Shown one piece after another: positions 33,253-40,782 of a DNA stretch of 47,068 bases. Numbering within the stretch: position 1 is the stretch's first letter; every line of letters starts with the position of its first letter. Source of the stretch: Gammaproteobacteria bacterium (GTDB lineage Bacteria; Pseudomonadota; Gammaproteobacteria; Steroidobacterales; Steroidobacteraceae). The translations under genes and the position numbers were made by a program. The stretch covers positions 1 to 47,068 of the forward strand of contig JAQGOG010000099.1 in assembly GCA_028293765.1 (NCBI GenBank). The letters are read 5' to 3'. The notes beneath the pieces are model-generated. The model did no database searches. It saw only the letters and a program-made list of their open reading frames with translations, and was not told the DNA's origin.

Positions 33253-34053
33253 CTAGCGACTCTGCCTGTAACGCATTGGTGTAACTCCGGTCGTCATGCG
33301 GAAAGCAGCGGTGAAGTGGCTCTGGCTGTTAAAGCCCAGCGCAAGGGCCATTTCGGCAAGGTCCAAGTTCTTGCTGCGAAGCATCAGCTTCGCACGCTCG
33401 ATACGCCGTCTGATCAGATACCGATGCGGCGAGAGGCCGGTCGAATTTCTAAATGCGTGACAAAACTGTCGCGTCGACAGTCCCACACATCCCGCCAGTT
33501 CGGAAAGCATGATGTCTCGTCCGAGATTGGATTCGATGTAGTCGAGCACCATCCCTGATCGAGCAGCTGAGAGCTGCCCAGCGCGATTCACGATCTCCGT
33601 CTTGCTGACTGGTAACAACGCGAAGCGTTTGCAGCATCGATGGGGAAACTCTGCAAAATCTGCTTGGTCCTGCAAACCCGCGGTCGTCTCGGCACGCACC
33701 ACCGGATCCTCCGGTGTTCCTGATCGCACTTCGCGCACGTATTCCTTTACCTGGCTGTAGCAGCCCACATAACCGGCCGCCCGGATTTCGTCGTGCAGGC
33801 GTGTTGCGCTGAACTTGGGATACTCACTTAATCGCTGCCGGATCAACACCTGGTATCGGTCGACCTTGCACGCAACTGAGGGTCGCGTCGCGTACCGCAC
33901 AGGCTCGTTATCTAGCTCCCGGTCCAGCTGCCCGGTGTTGATCCATTGGTAGAGCGTGCGTCGACTCACACCTAGCAGTCCAGCGATCTCAGCCTTGCTC
34001 AGCCCCTGCTCCAGATAGTGACGTAGCAGCATTCGTCGCTTCCGTCCGTACAT
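33253..34053 (-). CDS. Chimeric protein: IS21 IstA transposase N-terminus fused in frame to an AraC DNA-binding domain
   Basis: A 266-residue uninterrupted frame with two halves of different origin. Residues 1-147 are IS21-type IstA: the HTH (RHYLEQGLSKAEIAGLLGVS, RRTLYQWINTG), EYPKFSATRLHDEIRAAGY, YSQVKEYVREVR, QADFAEF with the first catalytic Asp (D132), and KRFALL. The remaining two-thirds of the DDE domain are absent. From about residue 148 the text becomes AraC: SAARSGMVLDYIESNLGRDI, LSELAGCVGLSTRQFCHAFR, LSPHRYLIRRRIERAKLML, EMALALGFNSQSHFTAAFRM and TPMRYRQSR. The AraC sensing domain is missing. Transposition activity is impossible; two DNA-binding modules remain. It is divergent from the secreted esterase at 34248. 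Confidence 0.8.
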   Translation of the reverse strand: MYGRKRRMLLRHYLEQGLSKAEIAGLLGVSRRTLYQWINTGQLDRELDNEPVRYATRPSVACKVDRYQVLIRQRLSEYPKFSATRLHDEIRAAGYVGCYSQVKEYVREVRSGTPEDPVVRAETTAGLQDQADFAEFPHRCCKRFALLPVSKTEIVNRAGQLSAARSGMVLDYIESNLGRDIMLSELAGCVGLSTRQFCHAFRNSTGLSPHRYLIRRRIERAKLMLRSKNLDLAEMALALGFNSQSHFTAAFRMTTGVTPMRYRQSR

Positions 34054-34123
34054 GGGTAGGTCCAGGAGCCCTCATACAGGTGCCGAAACTGTCCGAGTGT
34101 GCAATTTTCGTCCGCCACCGACA
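33612..34123 (-). mobile_element. Truncated IS21-family element (left end plus 5' part of istA)
   Basis: The outer end is taken at 34121-34123, where the minus strand starts TGTCGGTGGCGGACGAAAAT. This GC-rich, TG-starting end with internal repeats is typical of IS21 elements. The inverted pair TCCGAGTGT (34092-34100) and ACACTCGGA (34121-34129) also marks it. The element continues through the start of istA and stops near 33612 inside the gene, where AraC sequence begins. istB and the other terminus are absent. The boundary coordinates are estimates. Confidence 0.6.
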
Positions 34124-34164
34124 CTCGGAATATGAACTCTAGAACAAATCAGAAGAACAGCTTT

Positions 34165-34192
34165 TTGATATACATAATCGCACACCTAATGT
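34165..34192 (+). promoter_or_regulatory. Candidate promoter of the second secreted esterase
   Basis: TTGATA (34165-34170) and TAATGT (34187-34192) with a 16-base spacer, in an AT-rich patch about 55 bases upstream of the esterase start. Confidence 0.4.
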
Positions 34193-34211
34193 AAACACCA
34201 GACTGGAATAT

Positions 34212-34226
34212 TTCGACATTGTCGAA
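34212..34226. promoter_or_regulatory. Perfect palindrome TTCGACA-T-TGTCGAA upstream of esterase
   Basis: A 15-base perfect inverted repeat with a one-base centre, ending 21 bases before the ATG of the esterase gene and downstream of the candidate promoter. This is a likely repressor or activator operator. AraC proteins normally bind direct repeats, so another regulator may be involved. Confidence 0.5.
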
Positions 34227-34247
34227 CAGGTATAAGGGGGAACTGAA

Positions 34248-35528
34248 ATGAGACCAACAGTAAGGCTGCAGACAAGCCGCTCAAATCGGCGCAAGGTCTT
34301 GGCAGACATGGGAAGGCACGTCGCGTCGGTACCCATGGCGCTATTAGCCACCGGCCTGTTACTCGGATCGGGTGGCTCGGCACACGCCCAGACGCAGACC
34401 TCGGCACCCATCACAACCCTCAAGGAAGCGCCCGTCGGCCCGGACGGAGACGGGCGACCGGTCTTTCTCAAAAAGCAGGGAAGTTTTTTCGCCGGGGGGA
34501 CTGTCGTAACTTCTGCTAGCGGGGATACCTTCCACGGCGATGATGCCTATGTGGAGTTCCAGATCCCGTCTGACGCCAGAAAGTTACCCATGGTCATGTG
34601 GCATGGTGGAGGGCAATTCAGCAAGACGTGGGAATCCACGCCCGACGGCCGCGACGGCTATCAGCAGATCTTCACGCGCAGAGGCTTCGCCGTTTACATC
34701 ATCGATCAACCCCGGCGAGGTGATGCCGGAAGGACGACAGTCGGTACGACGATACCTAACGCGATTCCGGCTGAAAGTTCGGTTTTTTCAGTCTTTAGGC
34801 TGGGTAGCTGGACACCACCCGAATCCCCGAGCTACTTCCCCAATACGCAATTTCCAAAGGATGTCCCAGGCGCGTTAGACCAGTACTTTCTACAACAAAC
34901 TCCAAATACCGGCCCTGAAAACATCGACGAACCGACCCGCGAGCTGGAAAGCGGCACGGTTGTGAATCTGTTCAATAAGATCGGACCTGGCATTCTTCTG
35001 ACTCACTCGAACAGTGGGCAGTATGGATGGAAGACCGCAATCCTGGCGCCAACACTGGTGAAGGCCATTATTGCTTACGAGCCCGCTGCCTTCGCGTTCC
35101 CGTCCAATGCAGTGCCGGCCGACGTTCCGACGCAAAATGCTTCGGTTGCCGCGATCACAGCACCCCAGCTCTATTCCCCAGAGCAATTCAGTAACCTTGC
35201 GCGAATGCCGATCCTAATCATCTATGGCGACAATATTGATTTCAATAAACCGAGCTCGGACTTTGGGGTTGAACTGTGGCGCGTCGTTGTCCAGCGCGCG
35301 GCACAATTCGTGAAAGCAGTAAATGCTCAAGGAGGGCACGCGGAAATACTTTACCTTCCCAGTATCGGGCTTCGTGGAAACACGCATTTTGCATTCTCAG
35401 ACATCAATAACGTTCAGGTCGCGAACCAATTGTCGCACTACCTTCACGAGCACGGACTGGATCAGCGTGGCGAGAGCCAAGATCTCCTGGGCAACGAAGG
35501 CAACGAGGACAAGCAGGGCAACGAGTAG
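34248..35528 (+). CDS. Secreted alpha/beta-hydrolase (esterase-like), paralogue 2
   Basis: A 426-residue protein. The signal peptide (VASVPMALLATGLLLGSGGS, then AHAQ) has its cleavage site near residue 47. The core parallels the protein at 30521: KKQGSFFAGG, MVMWHGGGQFSKTWESTPDG, RDGYQQIFTRRGFAVYIIDQ, nucleophile elbow LTHSNSG (S254), YGDN (D328) and GNTHFAFSD (H380). It ends in a repetitive Gly-Asn-Glu tail (GNEGNEDKQGNE) not seen in the paralogue. The ATG follows AAGGGGGAA. The gene is divergent from the IstA-AraC chimera, an arrangement that normally means control by that regulator. Substrate unknown; likely periplasmic or extracellular. Confidence 0.83.
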   Translation: MRPTVRLQTSRSNRRKVLADMGRHVASVPMALLATGLLLGSGGSAHAQTQTSAPITTLKEAPVGPDGDGRPVFLKKQGSFFAGGTVVTSASGDTFHGDDAYVEFQIPSDARKLPMVMWHGGGQFSKTWESTPDGRDGYQQIFTRRGFAVYIIDQPRRGDAGRTTVGTTIPNAIPAESSVFSVFRLGSWTPPESPSYFPNTQFPKDVPGALDQYFLQQTPNTGPENIDEPTRELESGTVVNLFNKIGPGILLTHSNSGQYGWKTAILAPTLVKAIIAYEPAAFAFPSNAVPADVPTQNASVAAITAPQLYSPEQFSNLARMPILIIYGDNIDFNKPSSDFGVELWRVVVQRAAQFVKAVNAQGGHAEILYLPSIGLRGNTHFAFSDINNVQVANQLSHYLHEHGLDQRGESQDLLGNEGNEDKQGNE

Positions 35529-35703
35529 GCCTGCGCGCCACTTTCAAATACAAGCCCGCGGAGGCCGTCCAGGCGCCAGGCCAGCGGAGGTAAGGTAGCC
35601 GGGTCGGTTGCAGAATACCTTCGCAATGAATGCGAGGCGGCAAGGACGTATCCACGGCGGCGCGATGGAAAGAACGCGCAGCGAGTGCGGATATCACGCC
35701 GGT

Positions 35704-35741
35704 TGGCGGGACGTTCGTCGCGAGCGACGCCTGTCCCGCCA
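35704..35741. terminator. Nested hairpin between convergent esterase genes
   Basis: Outer stem TGGCGGGAC/GTCCCGCCA (35704-35712, 35733-35741) enclosing inner stem CGTCG/CGACG (35716-35720, 35725-35729) with a four-base loop. It sits between the convergent genes ending at 35528 and 35786, where a bidirectional terminator is expected. There is no T run on either side. Confidence 0.5.
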
Positions 35742-35785
35742 GAAAAGAACCCGAAACCGCTCTTCAACCGGCGTAAATCGACCGA

Positions 35786-37519
35786 TCAGGTGCCGTAACC
35801 CAGGATGGGATCCCAGAACGCGCAATGATGCTCCGCTGCAAATTGTGCATCGGTAAACGTGCTCAAACTAGGTACGTTCTCGGACAAAATAGCCGGCGCG
35901 CCGGATTGATTAGTGAATTGGGGCCAAGGTGAGTTCCCCGATCCGTTCGGATTGCCGGTGCTCGCGAAGTTCGTCCAGAACGCAATCATCTGGTCAGACA
36001 GCGCCGTCTCGCTCGAGTCCAGCTCGCGTGGTTGCCCCGTCGTTTGATCCAGATTCACGCCCAATTGGCCACCGTGCCAATTCCGAAACAGGAACTGGAT
36101 ATCGATGGTGTGGGATGCCAGCGCAACAAAGCCAGGCATCTGTGGAAAGTAATACGGCGCATTCTGGTAATTGAATTCGTACTGATACACGGTCACGAAT
36201 TTGGACCATAAGTGCACTACATGGTGAGACTGGCACGCAAGAAAGGGGTCCGTGCCGGCTGCGCTGGAGGCCAGCTGCGGCGAGGGGTATTTGGAAACCG
36301 GGTACTCAGCTAGCACCGCGTCAGCCGTTGCTGGCGGGTAGGAACTCCTGATGCTCGCCTCGTATTGCGCCGCTGTCATGGGCTTCTGGGGCGGCCCGGA
36401 GAAATACTCCGTTATAGCGTTTATGAAGGTTAGCTCGTGCTGCGTGTTCCCACCCATGATCGGCATCTTGTTGAACCGACCCGTAGCGTAGGCCGTCTCC
36501 GGTGCGATCGGGATGACGGTGCCGTCCACCATGGTGCCGGTCACGTACGGACCGTTTGCATTGGGCGTTCCTTGAAGCTGGAGGATCCGCGCGGCCGACA
36601 GCTTTCGTAGACACGCGGCAGCAGCAGCATCCTCGCCCGGGCAGCCAGCAGCACGCGCGAAGTTCGTGCCATTGGCCGATCCGACCGACAACGGAAAATA
36701 AGCGTTGCTGCCGGTTACTGGATTGCTCTGGAAGATCGCCCGGTTGAATAATTTCGCAGCCAGCGGCGATAGCAGGTTAGCTCCGGTGTCTACCGCACCG
36801 GCCGACTGTCCGCCGAGCGCAACTCTGCTGGGGTCGCCGCCAAACGCCGCGATATTGCGCCGAACCCATTGCAGTACTGCCTGGATGTCCAGAATCCCGT
36901 AGTTGGCGAAGGGATGGCCCTCGTTATCCAACGCCGGATGCGCCAGAAAGCCGAAGAGGCCCAAGCGGTAATTGATCGTGACGACCACCGTGGGGGTCCC
37001 CTGTGGCCCGCCCGTTGCGAGCTTGGTCGCGTCGTAGTCGTTGGATTCGCCGTCAACGTTTCCGCCTCCGTGGATCCAGACCAGGACCGGGTCTCCCTTG
37101 CTTCCGCCTCCAAGTCGCGTCGTGAAGACATTCAGATAGAGACAGTCCTCCGTGAGGCTGGACGGGCCCGCAAACGCACCCAGCTCGGTAACCTGCGGAC
37201 ACGTGTGCCCAAATTTCGTCGCCTTGCGCGGTTCCCACCAAGGCTCGACGGGTTGCGGTGGCATCCAACGCAGCGCGCCGACCGGGGGAGCCGCGTACGG
37301 GATGCCTAAGAACTCGGATACTCCGTCCCGCACGAATCCAAGAACAGGGCCCTCGGCGGTCTTGACGACCGGTCCATTCTCCCGCTCCTCATCATGGTCC
37401 CAGGCCATCGCGGCAGTCGCCAGTACGCCTGCTGTAAGCCAGGAGCCGAGCAGCAGCGCCCGGGTCATGACTTTTCGAGGCGCGCGTGAAACGAAGACTA
37501 TGTCTTCATGCTTCTTCAT
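35786..37519 (-). CDS. Secreted type-B carboxylesterase
   Basis: A 577-residue protein of the cholinesterase-like carboxylesterase family. It has an N-terminal signal sequence (RALLLGSWLTAGVLATAAMA). FLGIPYAAPPVGALRWMPPQ and EDCLYLNVF are the family signatures. HGGG (150-153) is the oxyanion hole, the nucleophile is S239 in GGQSAGA, and the likely partners are E362 in GGNTQHE and H470 in LASHTIDIQF. The tail FASTGNPNGSGNSPWPQF is also conserved. Full length, all catalytic residues visible. It should hydrolyse carboxylic esters outside the cytoplasm. It is divergent from the AraC gene at 37931, its probable regulator. Confidence 0.9.
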   Translation of the reverse strand: MKKHEDIVFVSRAPRKVMTRALLLGSWLTAGVLATAAMAWDHDEERENGPVVKTAEGPVLGFVRDGVSEFLGIPYAAPPVGALRWMPPQPVEPWWEPRKATKFGHTCPQVTELGAFAGPSSLTEDCLYLNVFTTRLGGGSKGDPVLVWIHGGGNVDGESNDYDATKLATGGPQGTPTVVVTINYRLGLFGFLAHPALDNEGHPFANYGILDIQAVLQWVRRNIAAFGGDPSRVALGGQSAGAVDTGANLLSPLAAKLFNRAIFQSNPVTGSNAYFPLSVGSANGTNFARAAGCPGEDAAAAACLRKLSAARILQLQGTPNANGPYVTGTMVDGTVIPIAPETAYATGRFNKMPIMGGNTQHELTFINAITEYFSGPPQKPMTAAQYEASIRSSYPPATADAVLAEYPVSKYPSPQLASSAAGTDPFLACQSHHVVHLWSKFVTVYQYEFNYQNAPYYFPQMPGFVALASHTIDIQFLFRNWHGGQLGVNLDQTTGQPRELDSSETALSDQMIAFWTNFASTGNPNGSGNSPWPQFTNQSGAPAILSENVPSLSTFTDAQFAAEHHCAFWDPILGYGT

Positions 37520-37930
37520 GGTGTCACTCCCCTGGACGCTTGCTCTCTTTCAGACGCTGCTTCGCAAAAGCGTCGAGAGATGAGTGCGCTCAATGTTCGC
37601 CCTGGGCTGAACCAGCCTCGACGGTGCGTTTGTGAAGTTTTCGACGTGAGCTGCCGGACGTCTAGGAAGATCATCCGCAATCCGTTGAACTTTTCCGCCC
37701 TGAGCATGTGCTTAGCAGTGTGATCTGGCTCGCTGTACCCATCCCTTCACACATAATGAATAAAGCTGCCGAGAATATCTGCGCGGCTTTGTTGTTAAGT
37801 TGTTCCTCTTTCGCACCAGGGAAAGACCTCGTGCGCGAACGGCAATTCACCACAATCGCGGGCCGGGATTTGTGATTAAATGTGTTAGAGCAGGAACGAT
37901 GTAGTTACTTCCCTGCTCGAGGGGGGCGCT
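37520..37930. other. Divergent control region between carboxylesterase and AraC genes
   Basis: About 410 bases. It contains TGTTAGAGCA (37883-37892), which matches TGTTAGAACA (31668-31677) upstream of the other secreted esterase in nine of ten bases. No clear -35/-10 pair was settled on. No gene. Confidence 0.4.
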
Positions 37931-38824
37931 GTGCAACACGGGCGCATAGCCTTGGCGCTTGATAAGTGCCACCGGCCCATTGAAATCAGCACATTTCAAT
38001 GGTCCAGCGCAGAGACCCAATGGGCGGGGTTCCCCGTTGAATCTCACGTTCTCGGCCCACGCGGGCAGTTGGCCGAGTACGGGATAGACCATGCGCTGCT
38101 AGGACTATGCCTGGGCGGCACGGGAGAACTGCAAGTTCGAGATGCAAAAGCCGTGCGGCACGTAACTTCATCGCCCGGCCGATTTTCTCTGCTTGGTCAG
38201 GGCTTCGAACAGAAGCCTCTCGCTTGGTCCGGTGCACGGCAAATGCTTTACGTTGCAATTGATGCCGAGCAGCTCGAGCGTTTCATGAGCCATGACTCGG
38301 ACTTGGCCTGCCTCAACGTCGAACCCCAGTATGCTGTCTCCGATCCACACGTCGTCGCGCTCGTCCTCAATATGCGGGATGAGATACAGGCGGGCTGTCC
38401 CACCGGGAAACTCTACGGCGAGGCGCTTTCGATGGCGCTGGCCGCACGCTTGCGAGCGCGGTATTCGCGTGAAACGGCGCCGGATGGTCGTCGCGGACCA
38501 ACACTGTCGCCAAGACAGGTCGGGCGTGTACGTGAATATGTCCGAAAGAACCTCGCGTCCAACATTGGTATGGGCGAATTGGCCGACCAGGTAAATCTGA
38601 GCCCGCACTATTTCTCGATGCTGTTCAGGCATGCCGTCGGCATTCCGCCGCACCACTACGTGCTGCAAGAACGCATTCACGAAGCTCAACGAAAGCTTGC
38701 CGAGGGTCGAATGTCCATTTCCGAACTGGCCCTCAACCTCGGGTTCTCGGACCAGAGTCATTTCTCACGAGCGTTCCGAAAGATGACGGGGACGACGCCA
38801 AAACGGTATCAAAACACCTGCTAA
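37931..38824 (+). CDS. AraC-family transcriptional regulator
   Basis: A 297-residue protein. The N-terminal sensing domain (ISTFQWSSAETQWAGFPVES, LLGLCLGGTGELQVRD) is followed by GKLYGEALSMALAARLRARY and a C-terminal double HTH. The HTH reads LSPRQVGRVREYVRKNLASN, ELADQVNLSPHYFSMLFRHA, GIPPHHYVLQERIHEAQRKL and NLGFSDQSHFSRAFRKMTGT. The linker and HTH closely resemble the AraC protein at 31793, so the two are paralogues. GTG 37931 has a GAGGGGGG run upstream. It is divergent from the type-B carboxylesterase gene, which it probably controls. Confidence 0.87.
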   Translation: MQHGRIALALDKCHRPIEISTFQWSSAETQWAGFPVESHVLGPRGQLAEYGIDHALLGLCLGGTGELQVRDAKAVRHVTSSPGRFSLLGQGFEQKPLAWSGARQMLYVAIDAEQLERFMSHDSDLACLNVEPQYAVSDPHVVALVLNMRDEIQAGCPTGKLYGEALSMALAARLRARYSRETAPDGRRGPTLSPRQVGRVREYVRKNLASNIGMGELADQVNLSPHYFSMLFRHAVGIPPHHYVLQERIHEAQRKLAEGRMSISELALNLGFSDQSHFSRAFRKMTGTTPKRYQNTC

Positions 38825-39006
38825 GTCCGGCGAATCCAGTAGTTGACCGCAGACCGATCGCAGCGGTTCCCTATGTCTGTGATCCGGATTTCCGGTAATT
38901 CGGATATCCAGCGCGCGATGGCCGGCGGAATCGACACAAGAAATCGGCCGCGAATGCCTCGGCATCCTGTGTCGACTCTCTGTCTTGGTACGGTCCGGGC
39001 GGCGAA

Positions 39007-39204
39007 TCATGGCATCCAACCGGTTTTGCGACCGGGCTCTCCGCTCGATCCCCAATCTGTAAACATCGCTTTGAACGAGTCCAAATCTAACTCATACGAC
39101 GGCTCGGGCTGGCTCAACACCGAAAAACCGTAGCCTGCATCAGGCAAATGCTGCGTGAGCTCCCGAATCTCGTCGTAATTGTCAAAAATGAGCATGCCGT
39201 TCAC
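39007..39204 (-). CDS. Short acidic open frame, unassigned
   Basis: A 65-codon frame: MLIFDNYDEIRELTQHLPDA, then YGFSVLSQPEPSYELDLDSF, KAMFTDWG. The text is protein-like (acidic, helix then strand) but short, with only a weak ribosome-binding site, and I know no family. The rest of 38825-39310 holds nothing I recognise. It could be a small gene or the tail of a lost one. Confidence 0.28.
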   Translation of the reverse strand: MNGMLIFDNYDEIRELTQHLPDAGYGFSVLSQPEPSYELDLDSFKAMFTDWGSSGEPGRKTGWMP

Positions 39205-39310
39205 GCCACTCAGATCAGCACGACGTGGTCAGTCGGCGTGGGTGCCGAACATCCCCAGAAATGGCGTATCGCAAAACTTACCCTTTTGCGCGACGGCCAG
39301 GGAGTCTGGG

Positions 39311-39339
39311 TTGACAACAGATAACCATCCGGTTATGGT
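39311..39339 (+). promoter_or_regulatory. Promoter with embedded ArsR-type dyad
   Basis: A perfect TTGACA (39311-39316) and TATGGT (39334-39339) with a 17-base spacer. The dyad ATAACC-ATCC-GGTTAT (39321-39326 and 39331-39336) fills the spacer and overlaps the -10. This is the arrangement expected of an autorepressed ArsR promoter; the ArsR gene starts about 107 bases downstream. Confidence 0.7.
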
Positions 39340-39446
39340 TTTGCTATGCTCACCAGAACAGCTACCCCAGGTCCTATATCGATGACTGCCGCACCAGCGT
39401 CCAATCGTAACTTGTCGCTTACGTGACCGGCAAAGCGAGAAATCCA

Positions 39447-39770
39447 ATGCGCGCCGAGCCGACCGCAATTTTCAAAACCTTGAGCGACCCGACCCGTCGT
39501 GCACTGTTCGAACGATTGAGCCGTGAAGGCGAACTAACTGTCCACGCTCTTACTGTCCCTTCCGGCGTTTCGCAACCTGCCGTGTCGAAACATTTGAACA
39601 GTCTAAAACTCGCGGGCCTCGTGCGTGACCGTCGCGACGGCCGGGAGACCTATTACCACGCCGAGCCGAAAGCGCTGGCACCGCTGATTGACTGGATTGG
39701 CTTCTATTCGACCTTCTGGCATAACCGATTTGACCGTTTAGGAGCCCTCTTGAAGAGGATGGATCAATGA
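39447..39770 (+). CDS. ArsR-family transcriptional repressor
   Basis: A 107-residue winged-HTH protein: AIFKTLSDPTRRALFERLSR, ELTVHALTVPSGVSQPAVSK-HLNSLKLAGLV, RDGRETYYHAEPKALAPLID and the C-terminal FYSTFWHNRFDRLGALLKRM. It has no metal-binding CxC, like the other ArsR in this window. ATG 39447 follows GCGAGA; GTG 39423 lacks a ribosome-binding site. The stop overlaps the SRPBCC start (ATGA). It is the first gene of an ArsR-SRPBCC-cytochrome b561 operon and very likely represses its own promoter. Confidence 0.9.
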   Translation: MRAEPTAIFKTLSDPTRRALFERLSREGELTVHALTVPSGVSQPAVSKHLNSLKLAGLVRDRRDGRETYYHAEPKALAPLIDWIGFYSTFWHNRFDRLGALLKRMDQ

Positions 39771-40174
39771 CGCAAACCAACGACACCAAAACGCTGATTG
39801 TAGAGAGGGAGATGCCGCATTCTCTCGAAAAAGTCTGGCGGGCGCTCACGCAGGGCCCGCTAATTGAAGAATGGCTGATGAAGAACGACTTCAAGCCTGT
39901 CGTGGGCCACCGTTTCGATCTTCGCGCAGACTGGGGCGTCGTTGACTGTCAGGTCCTGGCGGTCGAGCCGAACAAAGCGCTGTCTTACGCGTGGGAAGCC
40001 CTTGGCCTCAAGAGTGTCGTCACTTGGACTCTCACCCCTACGAGCACGGGGACCCACGTGCGCATGGAGCAGTCGGGCTTCCGGCCGGATCAGCAGCAGG
40101 CCTATCAGGGCGCCAAATACGGCTGGCAGAAATTCTTTGCAGGCCTCGAACGCGTGGTGGGAGGCCTGTCGTGA
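39767..40174 (+). CDS. SRPBCC / AHSA1-like (START-fold) protein
   Basis: A 135-residue protein: [60 protein letters not shown] and [17 protein letters not shown]. This is the AHSA1/CalC branch of the START superfamily, with a hydrophobic ligand cavity. Its ligand is unknown, but the gene is coupled by four-base overlaps to ArsR upstream (ATGA) and to cytochrome b561 downstream (GTGA). The two SRPBCC proteins in the window are distant relatives, not copies. Confidence 0.87.
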   Translation: MTQTNDTKTLIVEREMPHSLEKVWRALTQGPLIEEWLMKNDFKPVVGHRFDLRADWGVVDCQVLAVEPNKALSYAWEALGLKSVVTWTLTPTSTGTHVRMEQSGFRPDQQQAYQGAKYGWQKFFAGLERVVGGLS

Positions 40175-40725
40175 GCCGTGCCCTCGCCTCGCGCTACCAG
40201 CCCGTGCTCGTCGCGCTGCACTGGTTGCTCGCGCTGATGATCATTGGCCTTCTGTGCCTCGGCTTCTTCGTGCTTGCGAATATGCCGAACACCGATCCGA
40301 AGAAAATCGATATCCTGGTGTGGCACATGGCGGGCGGCATGTTCGTGCTCGTATTGATGATCGTGCGCTGCATCATCCGTATATGGAGCGCCCATCCGGC
40401 CACGGCGACGACCGGTTCGCCCCTGCTCGACCGGCTGGCCTCGGTTGCGCACTACAGCTTGTATGTGATCGTGTTCTTGATGATCGCCAGCGGATGGTCC
40501 ACCGGGTGGCTCATTCGCAGCGCGTTCCAGCGCCATGGCGAACCTCTGCCCAACACTTTCGCCGTGTTCCCCACGTTCCAGGCCCATGCGGTTCTTGCAA
40601 CGCTGCTGGCCATTCTGATCGCGGCCCATATCGCGGCCGCGCTCTACCACCAGTTCGCACTGAAAGACGGCCTTTTCCGCCGCGTGTGGTTCGGGCAACG
40701 CATGATCGCTCCCGCAGAAAAATAG
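40171..40725 (+). CDS. Cytochrome b561 family membrane protein
   Basis: A 184-residue four-helix membrane cytochrome. The helices are about 13-36, 50-72, 92-115 and 136-160. Candidate heme-b ligands are H17 (ALHWLLAL), H52 (WHMAGG), H94 (VAHYSLYV) and H153 ([11 protein letters not shown]), the pattern of YodB/CybB-type proteins. It should carry electrons between a quinone and a small acceptor such as superoxide. GTG 40171 overlaps the stop of the SRPBCC gene (GTGA), so it is the third gene of the ArsR operon; the longer in-frame start at 39991 overlaps coding sequence and is rejected. Confidence 0.88.
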   Translation: MSRALASRYQPVLVALHWLLALMIIGLLCLGFFVLANMPNTDPKKIDILVWHMAGGMFVLVLMIVRCIIRIWSAHPATATTGSPLLDRLASVAHYSLYVIVFLMIASGWSTGWLIRSAFQRHGEPLPNTFAVFPTFQAHAVLATLLAILIAAHIAAALYHQFALKDGLFRRVWFGQRMIAPAEK

Positions 40726-40782
40726 AAAGAAGCGGTCACTGTCTTGCAAATGAAATATATCTGGAACTTCTAGGATGAGAAC

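Noticed and set aside
39311..39350. Alternative -10 TATGCT at 39345-39350 for the ArsR promoter
   Set aside because: It would leave a 28-base spacer from TTGACA; TATGGT at 39334-39339 gives 17 bases.
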